In this document: positions 42,222 through 50,240 of the stretch, piece by piece | How positions within the stretch are numbered: position 1 is the stretch's first letter | Layout of the letters: every line of letters begins with the position of its first letter | NCBI RefSeq assembly: GCF_021601625.1 | Contig: NZ_BQHR01000004.1 | Span: 310,001-374,000 of the forward strand | Source: Pseudomonas paraglycinae | GTDB taxonomy: Bacteria > Pseudomonadota > Gammaproteobacteria > Pseudomonadales > Pseudomonadaceae | Length of the DNA: 64,000 nucleotides | Direction of reading: 5' to 3' | Notes under the pieces: model-generated | What the model saw: the letters and a program-made list of their open reading frames with translations, nothing else | Database searches by the model: none | What the model was told of the DNA's origin: nothing | Program-made: the position numbers and the translations under genes

Positions 42222-42713
42222 TCAACCTCGATCGCGAGGGATGAGGCTCTGCAGTTGCTGCGCGAGAAAATTCGCATCGAAGGCAAACGTATCCGGATCC
42301 TTCAACCCATTAGTCTTACGCCACTGCCAATCACCATTGGGCAACCCCACCAACGAAACACTCCCGTACCGCGCCGCCGTCAACCCCACCACCGCCAGCG
42401 AAATCTGCCCGCCACTGCCCATCACATCCGGCACAAACTCCACCGGTTTGCCGGCAATCACGATGCTCAGTTTTTCAGTCTTGAAGGTTGAGGTCTCAAC
42501 CGGCGTGCTCGGCCCGAACGCCACATAAGCCTCCCGACCCACCTCCAGCAAACCCGGCGCCTGCACCGGCTCCAGCCATTGCTGAATCTGCCCGAACAAC
42601 TCGATAATCCGTGTGGCCCAGGTCGCCGATTGCGTCTCGAACAATTGCTTCTTGTGCGCTTCGCTGTCGGCATAGTGGCGAAGCATTTCGCCCAGTTGCT
42701 GTACGTCGTCCAT
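42222..42713 (-). CDS. Conserved-looking hypothetical protein
   Basis: A 163-residue soluble protein beginning MDDVQQLGEMLRHYADSEAH, with a helical N-terminal half and a beta-rich C-terminal half (EKLSIVIAGKPVEFVPDVMG, GSVSLVGLPNGDWQW). No signal peptide or membrane helix. An AAGGAAC ribosome site lies 8 bases before the ATG, supporting a real gene. I do not recognise the family. Confidence 0.65.
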   Translation of the reverse strand: MDDVQQLGEMLRHYADSEAHKKQLFETQSATWATRIIELFGQIQQWLEPVQAPGLLEVGREAYVAFGPSTPVETSTFKTEKLSIVIAGKPVEFVPDVMGSGGQISLAVVGLTAARYGSVSLVGLPNGDWQWRKTNGLKDPDTFAFDANFLAQQLQSLIPRDRG

Positions 42714-42828
42714 TGCGGTGTTCCTTCAAGGAGCGGTGCTGCGGACATCGAGCATGGCAGATGCCGATGACGACCGTGCAAGTCATTTGCCTGCACGGTC
42801 GCCTCGTCGACCATTGACGGACAGAAGG

Positions 42829-43338
42829 TCAGCGTTTGCGCAGCCGCGCCATGCTCAAGGTGTCGACCCATTGCCCGTCACGCACAGCGTAATCGCGGAA
42901 CAGGCCCTCGTTTTCGAAGCCGAACTTGCGATAGAGGCCGATGGCCGCCTCGTTGTCGGCGTACACCGAAAGCTCGACCCGGTGCAGGTTCATCCAGTTG
43001 TCGGCAATGTCCAGCGCCGCTGCCAACAGCTTCGAACCGACACCCTTGCCCTGCCACGCTACCGCAACGGCCATGCCGACACTGCCCGCGTGACTGCGGC
43101 GAATTCGCGAAAAAGCCTCCAGCCCGAGATGCCCGATCACCGCACCTTGATGCAACGCCACCAGTTTCACCATCCGTTCGTTTTCCGGCATCAGTCGTTG
43201 ACGCCAGATCTCGGCAGACTGAAACGGCATCTGCAGAACCTGCCGGGTCACAGCCGGGTCGTTGTAAAGCGCGGTGACGCCTTCGACGTGGGATTCGCTG
43301 AAGCGTTCGAGGTGAATGGCGGGGTTGTGCTCAGGCAT
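42829..43338 (-). CDS. GNAT acetyltransferase, YhhY-like
   Basis: A 169-residue GNAT enzyme. The acetyl-CoA loop is VAWQGKGVGSKLLAAAL, preceded by GSVGMAVAVA, and the C-terminal NEAAIGLYRKFGFENEGLFR is typical. The whole pattern (ALYNDPAVTRQVLQMPFQSA, VDTLSMARL) matches E. coli YhhY, which acetylates amino acids or their derivatives. I chose ATG 43338 because AGGAGG lies just ahead. Confidence 0.9.
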   Translation of the reverse strand: MPEHNPAIHLERFSESHVEGVTALYNDPAVTRQVLQMPFQSAEIWRQRLMPENERMVKLVALHQGAVIGHLGLEAFSRIRRSHAGSVGMAVAVAWQGKGVGSKLLAAALDIADNWMNLHRVELSVYADNEAAIGLYRKFGFENEGLFRDYAVRDGQWVDTLSMARLRKR

Positions 43339-43748
43339 GAAAGATCCCTCCTGGATCAGTGCGTGGCCGGTCACTGTAAACCGCTTCTTCACGGATTCGC
43401 CATGACTGTTTAAAGCCGTTGACCGAAACGTCCGGCAAGCCACAACGCCTTGCGCCATTGCCTACGCATCCGCCAGAATCCGCCGGCTTGTGCGCCTTGA
43501 GGGCCGGCTCTATCGTTTCCGGGTCGCTGATGAATCAGCGATCGGGTTTCGCAGCCCGGATCAATCAAGGCGCCCAGAGCGTCGTTTCCGTTCAGCATTC
43601 TTTGCTGGTCGCGTAATGGCGGTTGTGCGCGGGATACCTTCGGGTATGCCGGGTTCCTTGATTCCCGGTCTGCGAACCCGCGTACAGCTGCCACCTCCAT
43701 TCGTTTCGCAGCGAACCGTGGCAGCTCCATCAATCAGGGAGTACTACC
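43339..43748. other. 410-bp gap holding a structured leader
   Basis: No convincing gene. The right part forms a plausible structured 5' leader for the following gene: a palindrome TCGCTGATGAATCAGCGA at 43524-43541, a C(TTCG)G tetraloop hairpin GGGATACCTTCGGGTATGCC at 43631-43650, and a 9-bp inverted repeat AGCTGCCAC (43686) / GTGGCAGCT (43718-43726) enclosing a TTCG...CGAA stem. Confidence 0.6.
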
Positions 43749-44120
43749 ATGATCAAACCAACGCCAAATCCACCCGAAACCGATACTACCTCGCCCTACG
43801 AATCCCTCGATTCCAAGACATTCCACGAAGCCGCCGAACGCGCCCTCGACCACTACTTCAATCCCCTCCTCCCCAGAAAACCGCTGCTCAAACCCAACAC
43901 CCGCTACCTCATCGCCCCCGGCATCGACAGCGAAGAACTGCTGGCCGACGCCTGCGAAACCCTGACCTCGGCCAAAACCATGGCCACCGACTTCGCCGGG
44001 CTGGTGGACGGTTCGCATCGGCATGTGCTTTTGGGCATTGCGCAGCTGATCATGCTGGGGGAACTGGCGGTGAATCGGGCGCTGGATAATCTGGAGTTGA
44101 AGGCCGAGGCGCCGCTTTAG
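43749..44120 (+). CDS. DUF6124 (formerly DUF3077-like) protein
   Basis: A 123-residue cytosolic protein starting MIKPTPNPPETD and containing LHEAAERALDHY-type sequence (here TFHEAAERALDHYFNPLLP), GIDSEELLADACETL and LLGIAQLIMLGELAVNRALD. The pattern matches a small, often multi-copy Pseudomonas family annotated DUF6124. GGGAG lies about 8 bases ahead of the ATG, behind the structured leader. Function unknown. Confidence 0.8.
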   Translation: MIKPTPNPPETDTTSPYESLDSKTFHEAAERALDHYFNPLLPRKPLLKPNTRYLIAPGIDSEELLADACETLTSAKTMATDFAGLVDGSHRHVLLGIAQLIMLGELAVNRALDNLELKAEAPL

Positions 44121-44126
44121 TTCGAT

Positions 44127-44245
44127 GATCGTTCCCACGCTCTGCGTGGGAATGCAGCCCGGGACGCTCCGCGTCCCTTCCGGAGCTGGAACGCGGAGCA
44201 TCCCTTGAGGCATTCCCACGCGGACGGTTCGACGTGGGAACGATC
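44127..44245. repeat. GATCGTTCCCACGC repeat, inverted variant copy
   Basis: A 119-base two-armed element. Its right arm carries the same enlarged loop (GCGGACGGTTCGACGTGGGA) as the left arm of the copy at 19669, in reverse orientation. It lies between the DUF6124 gene and the LysR gene and separates their convergent ends. Confidence 0.87.
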
Positions 44246-44254
44246 TAAGAAAAA

Positions 44255-45232
44255 TTACTCGAACCACTCCTGCCGCTCATTGAACGTTCGCTGAATCAAC
44301 TCAACCAACGTCTGCACTTCAGCCACATCCCACGATGAGGAATTAACCGCCAACCAAGCCTGCAACCGCATCGCCTCTTCAAACAACCCCGGCAACGCCA
44401 CCAACCCGCGATCAAACCGGCTCATGTACATCGGCAGCAAACCAATGCACGCGCTGCACCGGATCATCTCCAGCATCAGCTCATACGACTGCATCTGCAC
44501 CACCCCGGCCAACCGCTGTTCGACCAGCTCATTCCACGGCCGAAAGCTGTCGATCTGCCGATCGTGCTGCCATTGCACCAGCATGAAATCGGCGAGGTCA
44601 TCCGGACTTTCTGGCCGCGCAGTCACGCGGGAGTAGCGTTTGGCGATGTGCGGCTGATATTCCAGTTGTGCAAGGCGTTGCGGTTCGCTGGTGGCGAAGG
44701 TCGGGCCGGGGTGCGGGGTGTCGCCGTGGGCCAGCCACAGCACGATGTCGGCGCTGACGGCGCGCAGGGCCAGTTCGCTGTCGAGGGCGATGATCTCGAG
44801 GCGCACGCTGGCGTTGCGGCGCAGCAGTGCGATGAGGTCGCGGCCGAGGATGTCGTGCAGGATCGATTCGGCGACGGCCAGCCTGATCAAGGGTTGCTCG
44901 ATTACCGGGAGTTTGCGTTCGTGGGCCAGCGCGATCAGTTGCGCCTGCAATTGCTGGCCTTCGCGGGTCAGGGTGAGCGCGCTGCCTTGAAAGCTGAACA
45001 ACGCGCATTGCAGTTGCTGTTCGAGTTGCGCCAGTTGTTTGCGCAGCAGGGTCGAGCGCACGTTGAGGCTGCGAGCCGCCTGCATGAAGCAGCCGCAACG
45101 GGCGCTGACCAGAAAGTACTGCGCGACGTCGCCGTCGAGGGTCGCGGCTTGCGCCAGCCAGGGTTCGTCCTTGTCCCGGGGCCAGCGGAAATCGGCGCTG
45201 CTCTGTCGTGCTGCGGGTTCGGTGAATGACAT
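44255..45232 (-). CDS. LysR-type regulator at the end of the TPS/Exb locus
   Basis: A 325-residue LysR family protein. The winged helix is at residues about 35-95 (YFLVSARCGCFMQAARSLNV, STLLRKQLAQLEQQLQCALF, LTLTREGQQL), after an unusual 30-residue N-terminal extension. The effector domain follows (IRLAVAESILHDILG, LLPMYMSRFDRGLVALP). It is 39 bases after the PpiC gene on the same strand and may be co-transcribed, acting on the operon itself. From memory, PA0701 occupies the same place in P. aeruginosa. Confidence 0.82.
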   Translation of the reverse strand: MSFTEPAARQSSADFRWPRDKDEPWLAQAATLDGDVAQYFLVSARCGCFMQAARSLNVRSTLLRKQLAQLEQQLQCALFSFQGSALTLTREGQQLQAQLIALAHERKLPVIEQPLIRLAVAESILHDILGRDLIALLRRNASVRLEIIALDSELALRAVSADIVLWLAHGDTPHPGPTFATSEPQRLAQLEYQPHIAKRYSRVTARPESPDDLADFMLVQWQHDRQIDSFRPWNELVEQRLAGVVQMQSYELMLEMIRCSACIGLLPMYMSRFDRGLVALPGLFEEAMRLQAWLAVNSSSWDVAEVQTLVELIQRTFNERQEWFE

Positions 45233-45271
45233 CGATGACTCCCTGTCGATCTTTGTTTTGGTGTGCAGCGC

Positions 45272-46219
45272 TTAAGGTTTGCTCTCCAGCACCTTATTGA
45301 GCTCGGCCCCGTCGATACTCAGCGTTGCGGTGTTGAGCATGCCGTCCAGATAAGCCTGGGCGATCTGTTCCTGACGCTGTGCCCGCAAGGCCTGGGTCAG
45401 TTGATCGCGCAGCTCCTCAAGTGTTGCGGTGCGGGCCGGTTGTTGTTCGGTGAGTTTGATCACGTGGAAACCGGCGCTGCTCTGAACGGGATCAGAAACC
45501 GCACCAACCTTGAGTCGCGCCACCGCACCACGCACTTCCGGCACCAGTTGCTGCAACGGTTGCAGGCCGGTGTCGCCCCCGCGTTCGGCCGTGAGGCGAT
45601 CCTGAGAAAACTCCTTGGCCAGCGCTGCAAAGTCCGCCGGGCTCGACTGGGCTTTCTTGCTCAACTCCGTCGCCTGTTTGCGCACCACCTCAAGATTCTG
45701 TGGCTCATTCACCCCAAGGAAAATCTGGCTGACCCGATACAGCGCGGGCGTCTGCCAATTGGCCTTGCCCGCGTCATACGCCTGCTGCAACTCGGCAGCG
45801 CTCGGGTAATCCGCCGGCACCTGGCTCACCGACTGCAAATAGTCGCGAAACACGATCTGTTCGGTGGCGGCGCGGGTCTGCCGCACCACGTCCGGGCGCT
45901 GCGCCCAGCCTTGGGCATCGGCCTGTTCCAGCACGGCTTTTTCGGCCAGACGTGAACGAATCCAGCGCTCGAGCGCCTCACGATTACCGCGCAGTTGCTC
46001 GCGGGTTTGCGGTGGAACAGCCGCCAGCAACGCCTGCAATTCCTCCGGCGAAACCTGCTGATTGCCTAATCTGGCTACTGCCGGTTCATTGTTCGCCGCA
46101 ATCACCGGCGCCGGTTGCTGGGCGGCGACCGGGTCATTACCCGGCCGCACCACCAGCGCCACGGCGACCACCAACAGCGCCACCGCAGCGGCGCTGATTA
46201 CCATGGCAGGTTTTGTCAC
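45272..46219 (-). CDS. PpiC-type peptidyl-prolyl isomerase, membrane-anchored
   Basis: A 315-residue periplasmic parvulin-type foldase. Residues about 5-24 (AMVISAAAVALLVVAVALVV) form a signal anchor. A SurA-like helical N-terminal part precedes the rotamase domain (YRVSQIFLGVNEPQ, FAALAKEFSQDRLTAERGGD, GAVSDPVQSSAGFHVIKLTE). The start is GTG at 46219, overlapping the stop of the YbjN-like gene. It probably assists outer-membrane insertion or passage of the substrate of the adjoining TpsB/porin. Confidence 0.88.
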   Translation of the reverse strand: MTKPAMVISAAAVALLVVAVALVVRPGNDPVAAQQPAPVIAANNEPAVARLGNQQVSPEELQALLAAVPPQTREQLRGNREALERWIRSRLAEKAVLEQADAQGWAQRPDVVRQTRAATEQIVFRDYLQSVSQVPADYPSAAELQQAYDAGKANWQTPALYRVSQIFLGVNEPQNLEVVRKQATELSKKAQSSPADFAALAKEFSQDRLTAERGGDTGLQPLQQLVPEVRGAVARLKVGAVSDPVQSSAGFHVIKLTEQQPARTATLEELRDQLTQALRAQRQEQIAQAYLDGMLNTATLSIDGAELNKVLESKP

Positions 46220-46683
46220 AGCGCGACTTCCTCTTGCTCAACTTTTGGTGCCTGGGCAACGGCAGCGCTTTGGGTGAAATCACGCAGGTAAACGATGAAC
46301 TCCTGAAGCAGGCGATCCCACAATTCCAGGTTGCCGCGCAGGTAATCGCTGCTGACGCCAGCCGCTACCACCACGTCCATTTCCATCACCAGAAACTCGC
46401 CCTGCAACGACAACCGGGCAAACCGGCGGGTCGCGTTCCACTGCTCGGCCACACCGGCCGGCAATTCACCCTGCACGCGCAAGGCGCAGCTGAAGGTGAA
46501 GTCGACGTAGCTGCCCTGCTCCGCCACCGCCGGGTTGCCGAAACGCACGGCATAACCGATGCCCTGGCTGGCGCTGAGCAACTGGACGATGCCGTTCTGT
46601 TCGGTCTGGTTGACGCGGTAACCGGCGGCTTGCAGTACGTCGGTCAGAGATTGCGGGGATACGTGGGAGATCAATTGAGTCAT
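46216..46683 (-). CDS. YbjN-domain protein
   Basis: A 155-residue soluble protein. It starts MTQLISHVSPQSLTDVLQAA and shows the YbjN pattern (GYRVNQTEQNGIVQLLSA, FARLSLQGEFLVMEMDVVVA). YbjN proteins have a type III secretion chaperone-like fold and are linked to stress and motility. ATG 46683 has GGAAGAAG ahead; an upstream ATG at 46701 is also possible. It overlaps the PpiC start. Confidence 0.8.
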   Translation of the reverse strand: MTQLISHVSPQSLTDVLQAAGYRVNQTEQNGIVQLLSASQGIGYAVRFGNPAVAEQGSYVDFTFSCALRVQGELPAGVAEQWNATRRFARLSLQGEFLVMEMDVVVAAGVSSDYLRGNLELWDRLLQEFIVYLRDFTQSAAVAQAPKVEQEEVAL

Positions 46684-46712
46684 TACTTCTTCCTTGTCCA
46701 TGAGTCTTTTAA

Positions 46713-47342
46713 TCAGTGCGCGATCGCGGCTTGCGGCGCATCGAATTGAGTCTTGTACAGTTCGTCGCCAAAGCCCTGAGCCAGTTCATCGAACTTGACC
46801 CGGGCGCTGCCGGCGAAGGGCTGGCGGATCTTCATCACCTCGGCCACATCGATGTTTTCGTAGGCGGTGAGAATCTGCTTGGCCACGCCGTACATCTGCT
46901 GATTCTTGACCGAACATTGCTGCACTTGTGTGTCACGTTCAGCCAATTGCGCTTGAAGCTTAGACCGTTCTGCCTCTTTGGCACGGGCCATGACCAACAA
47001 CTCGTCATAGGCTTTCTTGAATTTGCCGGTCTGCTCGTTGCTGGCCGCGACTTGCGCCTGGGCCTGGCTGTGCAGGCTTTGCTGCTGCCCGGCCAGTTGC
47101 TCGGCGAGGCCTTTGGCCTTGGCCAGTTCGGTGGTCAATTGCTTGATTTGCGCCTGCGCAGCCTTGGCTTCGTTCTGCGCCGCCAGTTGCGCGGCGCTGG
47201 TCTGGGCCTGCTGGCTTTGCAGGGTTTGCAGCTGCTGGGTGGTGCTGCGCAACTGGGTGCGCAGGCGTTCTTCCATGCCTTCGGCGCTCGCCCCGGTGGC
47301 AATCAACATCCAGAGCGCAAGCCATAAAAAGCGGATTTTCAT
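46713..47342 (-). CDS. Exported coiled-coil protein
   Basis: A 209-residue protein with a cleavable signal (MKIRFLWLALWMLIATGASA) and a Gln/Ala/Lys-rich coiled coil from about residue 25 to 150 (TTQQLQTLQSQQAQTSAAQL, QIKQLTTELAKAKGLAEQLA). A short C-terminal region has two Asp/Lys-rich stretches and no helix. The GGGAGAGGG ribosome site supports ATG 47342. Its place between porin and YbjN genes suggests a periplasmic spacer or scaffold of the envelope complex. Confidence 0.78.
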   Translation of the reverse strand: MKIRFLWLALWMLIATGASAEGMEERLRTQLRSTTQQLQTLQSQQAQTSAAQLAAQNEAKAAQAQIKQLTTELAKAKGLAEQLAGQQQSLHSQAQAQVAASNEQTGKFKKAYDELLVMARAKEAERSKLQAQLAERDTQVQQCSVKNQQMYGVAKQILTAYENIDVAEVMKIRQPFAGSARVKFDELAQGFGDELYKTQFDAPQAAIAH

Positions 47343-47358
47343 TACCCTCTCCCGGCGC

Positions 47359-49056
47359 TTAGAAGCGCGTGTTGATCTCAAGCTGCATGACGTCGATATC
47401 GAACGGCGCGCCATACACCGCTTCCGAGCTCAACCAGCGGCCGGTGGCGTAGACGTTCTTCGCCAGACCGTAATTGCCCCCCAGAAAGTAACCCTTGGCG
47501 TTGGTGCCGCCGAGGTGGAACGACGAGTCGTTGAAGCCGTCCGGCAAGGCGTCCGGCTGGATGTACTTGTAGCCGGCGAACAGGTTCCAGTCGCCCTGCT
47601 TCTTCAGCTCCAGCGCATTGCCGAGAGTGAACTGGACCATCCACGCATTGGCGCCGCTTTCGATGTTGCCGTTGCTGTCGAGGTTGTTGACCAGTTGCCC
47701 GGCCGAACGCTTGCGCATGTCGCCTTCGTCGTAGCCGAGGTTGTGGATGTAGTTGCCCTGGCTGCGCAGTTTGAAGTCTTCCGGCAGGTCGGCGTCCCAC
47801 ACCACGTTGAGGTCCAGCAGGTTGAACTCGGACGCCAGGCCAACGAATTGCGGTTGCGGCGTGGTGGTCGGGTTGAGCGGGTTCGGCGTGATGTCACGCA
47901 GCAGGAACACGCTGTTGCCCTTCTGCATGAACGCTGCGCGGGTGCCGTCACTGTCGCAGCCGGGTGCGCCAGCCCACGGTTCGCAAGGGCTCGAGCGCTG
48001 GCCTTCGATGTCGTCGAAGCGGTAGTAGGCCAGCGCACCTTTCAAGCGATTGTTGCTGTTGATCGCCCATTTGGCGCCGATCTGCGCACCGTACAGCCAT
48101 TTGTTGTCGCTTTCTTCCTTGTCGAAGCCGTTGCTGGTGGTGGTGTCGTTGGTGTAATCCACCGGGAACGCGCCGACGGTGCCGAACACGCCCCAGTCGC
48201 GGCTGAGCTTGTGGTCGAAAATCGCCGCCACGCCGTCGAAGTTCAGGTCGTTGGAATACAGCATGTCGGTGGACATGAACGGATTGGCGAAGCGGCCACC
48301 GGTCAGGGTCAGTTCATCCGACGGCTTCCAGGTCAGGTAACCCTGATCGAGCCAGATGTCCTTTTTCGAGAAGCCGCCGCCGAGGTTCTGGGTGGTCGAC
48401 ACCGGGTTGTTGTCCGAGCCGGTGCCGATGCGGATGCCGGCGGTCCATTCCGGCGAGATCACCGCTTTCATGCCCAGCCGGGCGCGCAGGCGGAACAGGT
48501 TTTCGCGGTCTTCGCGGGTGTTGAGCAACGGCGGCAACGCGGTGCTGCTGTTGGGGTTCACGTCGTACGGGCCATTGTTGTTGAGCTTGGCGAAGTCGAC
48601 GATTTCGTTGCTGTTGCTGCCCGAGTAGTAGCGCGATTCGTCACGCAGGCGAATGTCGCCGTCGAAGCTGATGCGCGACGCCCAGTCCGGGAATGTACTG
48701 GGCGCCGCCCAGTTTTCCTGCTTGGCGGTGGCCATGACCTCGGCCTTGACCTGATCGCGGATCTGGTCGCGCACCGCGGCTGGCACGTATTGCACCCGCA
48801 CATCGCCCGGCGCGGCGACCGGCCCGGCGGCCACAGCGGTAGACGCCGCAGCCTGTTTGGCCTGGGCCGCTTCGTTCTGGGCCTGGGCGATCAGTGCGTC
48901 GGCCTTGTCCTGTTTCAGAATGCCCTGCTCGACCAGCAAGCGGATCAGATTGATCGTGGCGTTCTCCGAGGGCGCAGGCGCTGCCGCGGCCTGACCGACC
49001 AGGGTCGCGATGACCATGCCGACCGCCAGGGACAATCGATTCACGTTGGAAATCAT
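47359..49056 (-). CDS. Putative outer-membrane porin
   Basis: A 565-residue porin-like protein. A signal peptide (LSLAVGMVIATLVGQAAAAP) is followed by a ~70-residue N-terminal periplasmic helical part (ATINLIRLLVEQGILKQDKA), then beta strands (RISFDGDIRLRDESRYYSGS, TGGRFANPFMSTDMLYSNDL) to the aromatic C-terminus INTRF. Sequence resembles the 'putative porin' family. ATG 49056 has AAGGAG 10 bases ahead; an ATG at 49077 is possible. It lies between the TonB and coiled-coil genes. Confidence 0.85.
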   Translation of the reverse strand: MISNVNRLSLAVGMVIATLVGQAAAAPAPSENATINLIRLLVEQGILKQDKADALIAQAQNEAAQAKQAAASTAVAAGPVAAPGDVRVQYVPAAVRDQIRDQVKAEVMATAKQENWAAPSTFPDWASRISFDGDIRLRDESRYYSGSNSNEIVDFAKLNNNGPYDVNPNSSTALPPLLNTREDRENLFRLRARLGMKAVISPEWTAGIRIGTGSDNNPVSTTQNLGGGFSKKDIWLDQGYLTWKPSDELTLTGGRFANPFMSTDMLYSNDLNFDGVAAIFDHKLSRDWGVFGTVGAFPVDYTNDTTTSNGFDKEESDNKWLYGAQIGAKWAINSNNRLKGALAYYRFDDIEGQRSSPCEPWAGAPGCDSDGTRAAFMQKGNSVFLLRDITPNPLNPTTTPQPQFVGLASEFNLLDLNVVWDADLPEDFKLRSQGNYIHNLGYDEGDMRKRSAGQLVNNLDSNGNIESGANAWMVQFTLGNALELKKQGDWNLFAGYKYIQPDALPDGFNDSSFHLGGTNAKGYFLGGNYGLAKNVYATGRWLSSEAVYGAPFDIDVMQLEINTRF

Positions 49057-49095
49057 CTGCACACAACTCCTTTTCATACAGCTTTATGAATTCGG

Positions 49096-49800
49096 TTAAC
49101 CCGGACGCCGCCCTTGCAGGGACATGCGCACAGGCAAGGTGATGGAGGCCGGTGGCCGCTCGCTCAGATGCGGCGCGTTACGCAATGCGGCCAACACCTG
49201 ACTGTCGATCTCGGGGTTGCCGCTGGACTTGATCAGCTCGACCCGGGTGATCTCCCCGACGCTGCTCAGCCACACATCGGCCTGCAGCGAAAACGCCAGG
49301 TTGCGCAGGTCGGGGTTCTCGCGCAGCAGCTTCTGGAAGGTGAACGCGAGGAACTGGCTGTAGGTGCCGTTGCCAAGGCGCCCACCGCCGGAACCGGCCA
49401 TGCCGCCGCCCTTGCCCGCGCCGATGTTGAAGGCGTCGCTGCCGCTCTGGGCGTCACCGTCAATCTGCATCGGGTTGGCCAGGTCGTCCGCCAGCGATGG
49501 CGGTGCTTCTTCCTCAGGCTTGACCTCTTGCGGCTCGGGCGTTGGCTCGGGCTCGACGATTTTTTCCTCGACCGGGGTTTCCGGCTCCGGCGGTTTTTCC
49601 GGCGGCGGAGGTGGCGGTGGCGGCAACGGGATGATCGTCGGCACCTTCGGCGCTTCCCGGCGGATGCCGCTCATGTCGTTGGCCCACTGCCACAACAGGA
49701 ATGCCGCGACGGCGCCCAACAGCAGCCCGGCGCCCCACTTCACGTAACGCAGTGGCGACTTCTTCACCGGCAAAGGCTCGATTGGCAGTTGTGCAGTCAT
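49096..49800 (-). CDS. TonB-like energy transducer
   Basis: A 234-residue TonB family protein. An N-terminal anchor (WGAGLLLGAVAAFLLWQW) is followed by a Pro/Glu-rich spacer, a Gly-rich linker (GAGKGGGMAGSGGGRLGNG) and a C-terminal domain with the TonB signature (LAFSLQADVWLSSVGEITRV and SGNPEIDSQVLAALRNAPHL). I took ATG 49800, 3 bases after the exbD stop. From memory a TonB (TonB4, PA0695) occurs at the equivalent P. aeruginosa position. It should couple the ExbB-ExbD motor to an outer-membrane partner. Confidence 0.88.
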   Translation of the reverse strand: MTAQLPIEPLPVKKSPLRYVKWGAGLLLGAVAAFLLWQWANDMSGIRREAPKVPTIIPLPPPPPPPPEKPPEPETPVEEKIVEPEPTPEPQEVKPEEEAPPSLADDLANPMQIDGDAQSGSDAFNIGAGKGGGMAGSGGGRLGNGTYSQFLAFTFQKLLRENPDLRNLAFSLQADVWLSSVGEITRVELIKSSGNPEIDSQVLAALRNAPHLSERPPASITLPVRMSLQGRRPG

Positions 49801-49803
49801 CAC

Positions 49804-50229
49804 TCAGCCCTGCGTCGGTTTGCCGGTAACGAGACCGACCTGGGACAGTTCGAGCCGGCGCAGCAGATCCAGCACTTCGATGACCTTCTGGTACTGCACC
49901 GTGGCGTCGCCGCGCACAATCACCGGGAAGTCCGGGTTCTGCGCTTTCTCGATGCGCAGGCGTTCTTCCAGCTCCGGCAAGGTCACCGGGTAGGCGTCAA
50001 GGAACACCTGGCCGCCGTCGTTGACCGAAATCGCCTTGGTCTTGGCCTCCGACAGCGACACGGCGGCGCTGGCCTTGGGCAGGTTGATCTGGATCCCGGA
50101 GACCTGCGCGGTGGCGGTGAGGATGAACATCACCAGCACCACCATCAGCACGTCCACCAGTGGCGTGATGTTGATGCTGTCCACTGCGGCATCTTCGTCA
50201 TCGTCGTGGGAGGCATTTACGGACGCCAT
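49804..50229 (-). CDS. exbD: ExbD
   Basis: A 141-residue biopolymer transport protein. After a short cytosolic N-terminus the helix SINITPLVDVLMVVLVMFIL holds the membrane Asp essential for proton use. The periplasmic domain (GGQVFLDAYPVTLPELEERL, VIRGDATVQYQK-type strands, here FPVIVRGDATVQYQKVIEVL) matches ExbD/TolR. It begins 11 bases after the ExbB-fusion stop. Confidence 0.93.
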   Translation of the reverse strand: MASVNASHDDDEDAAVDSINITPLVDVLMVVLVMFILTATAQVSGIQINLPKASAAVSLSEAKTKAISVNDGGQVFLDAYPVTLPELEERLRIEKAQNPDFPVIVRGDATVQYQKVIEVLDLLRRLELSQVGLVTGKPTQG

Positions 50230-50240
50230 GTCAGTGCTCC

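Noticed and set aside
43410-43733. A 107-codon minus-strand frame across the DUF6124 leader
   Set aside because: It runs through the palindromes of the leader and has no ribosome site or family resemblance.
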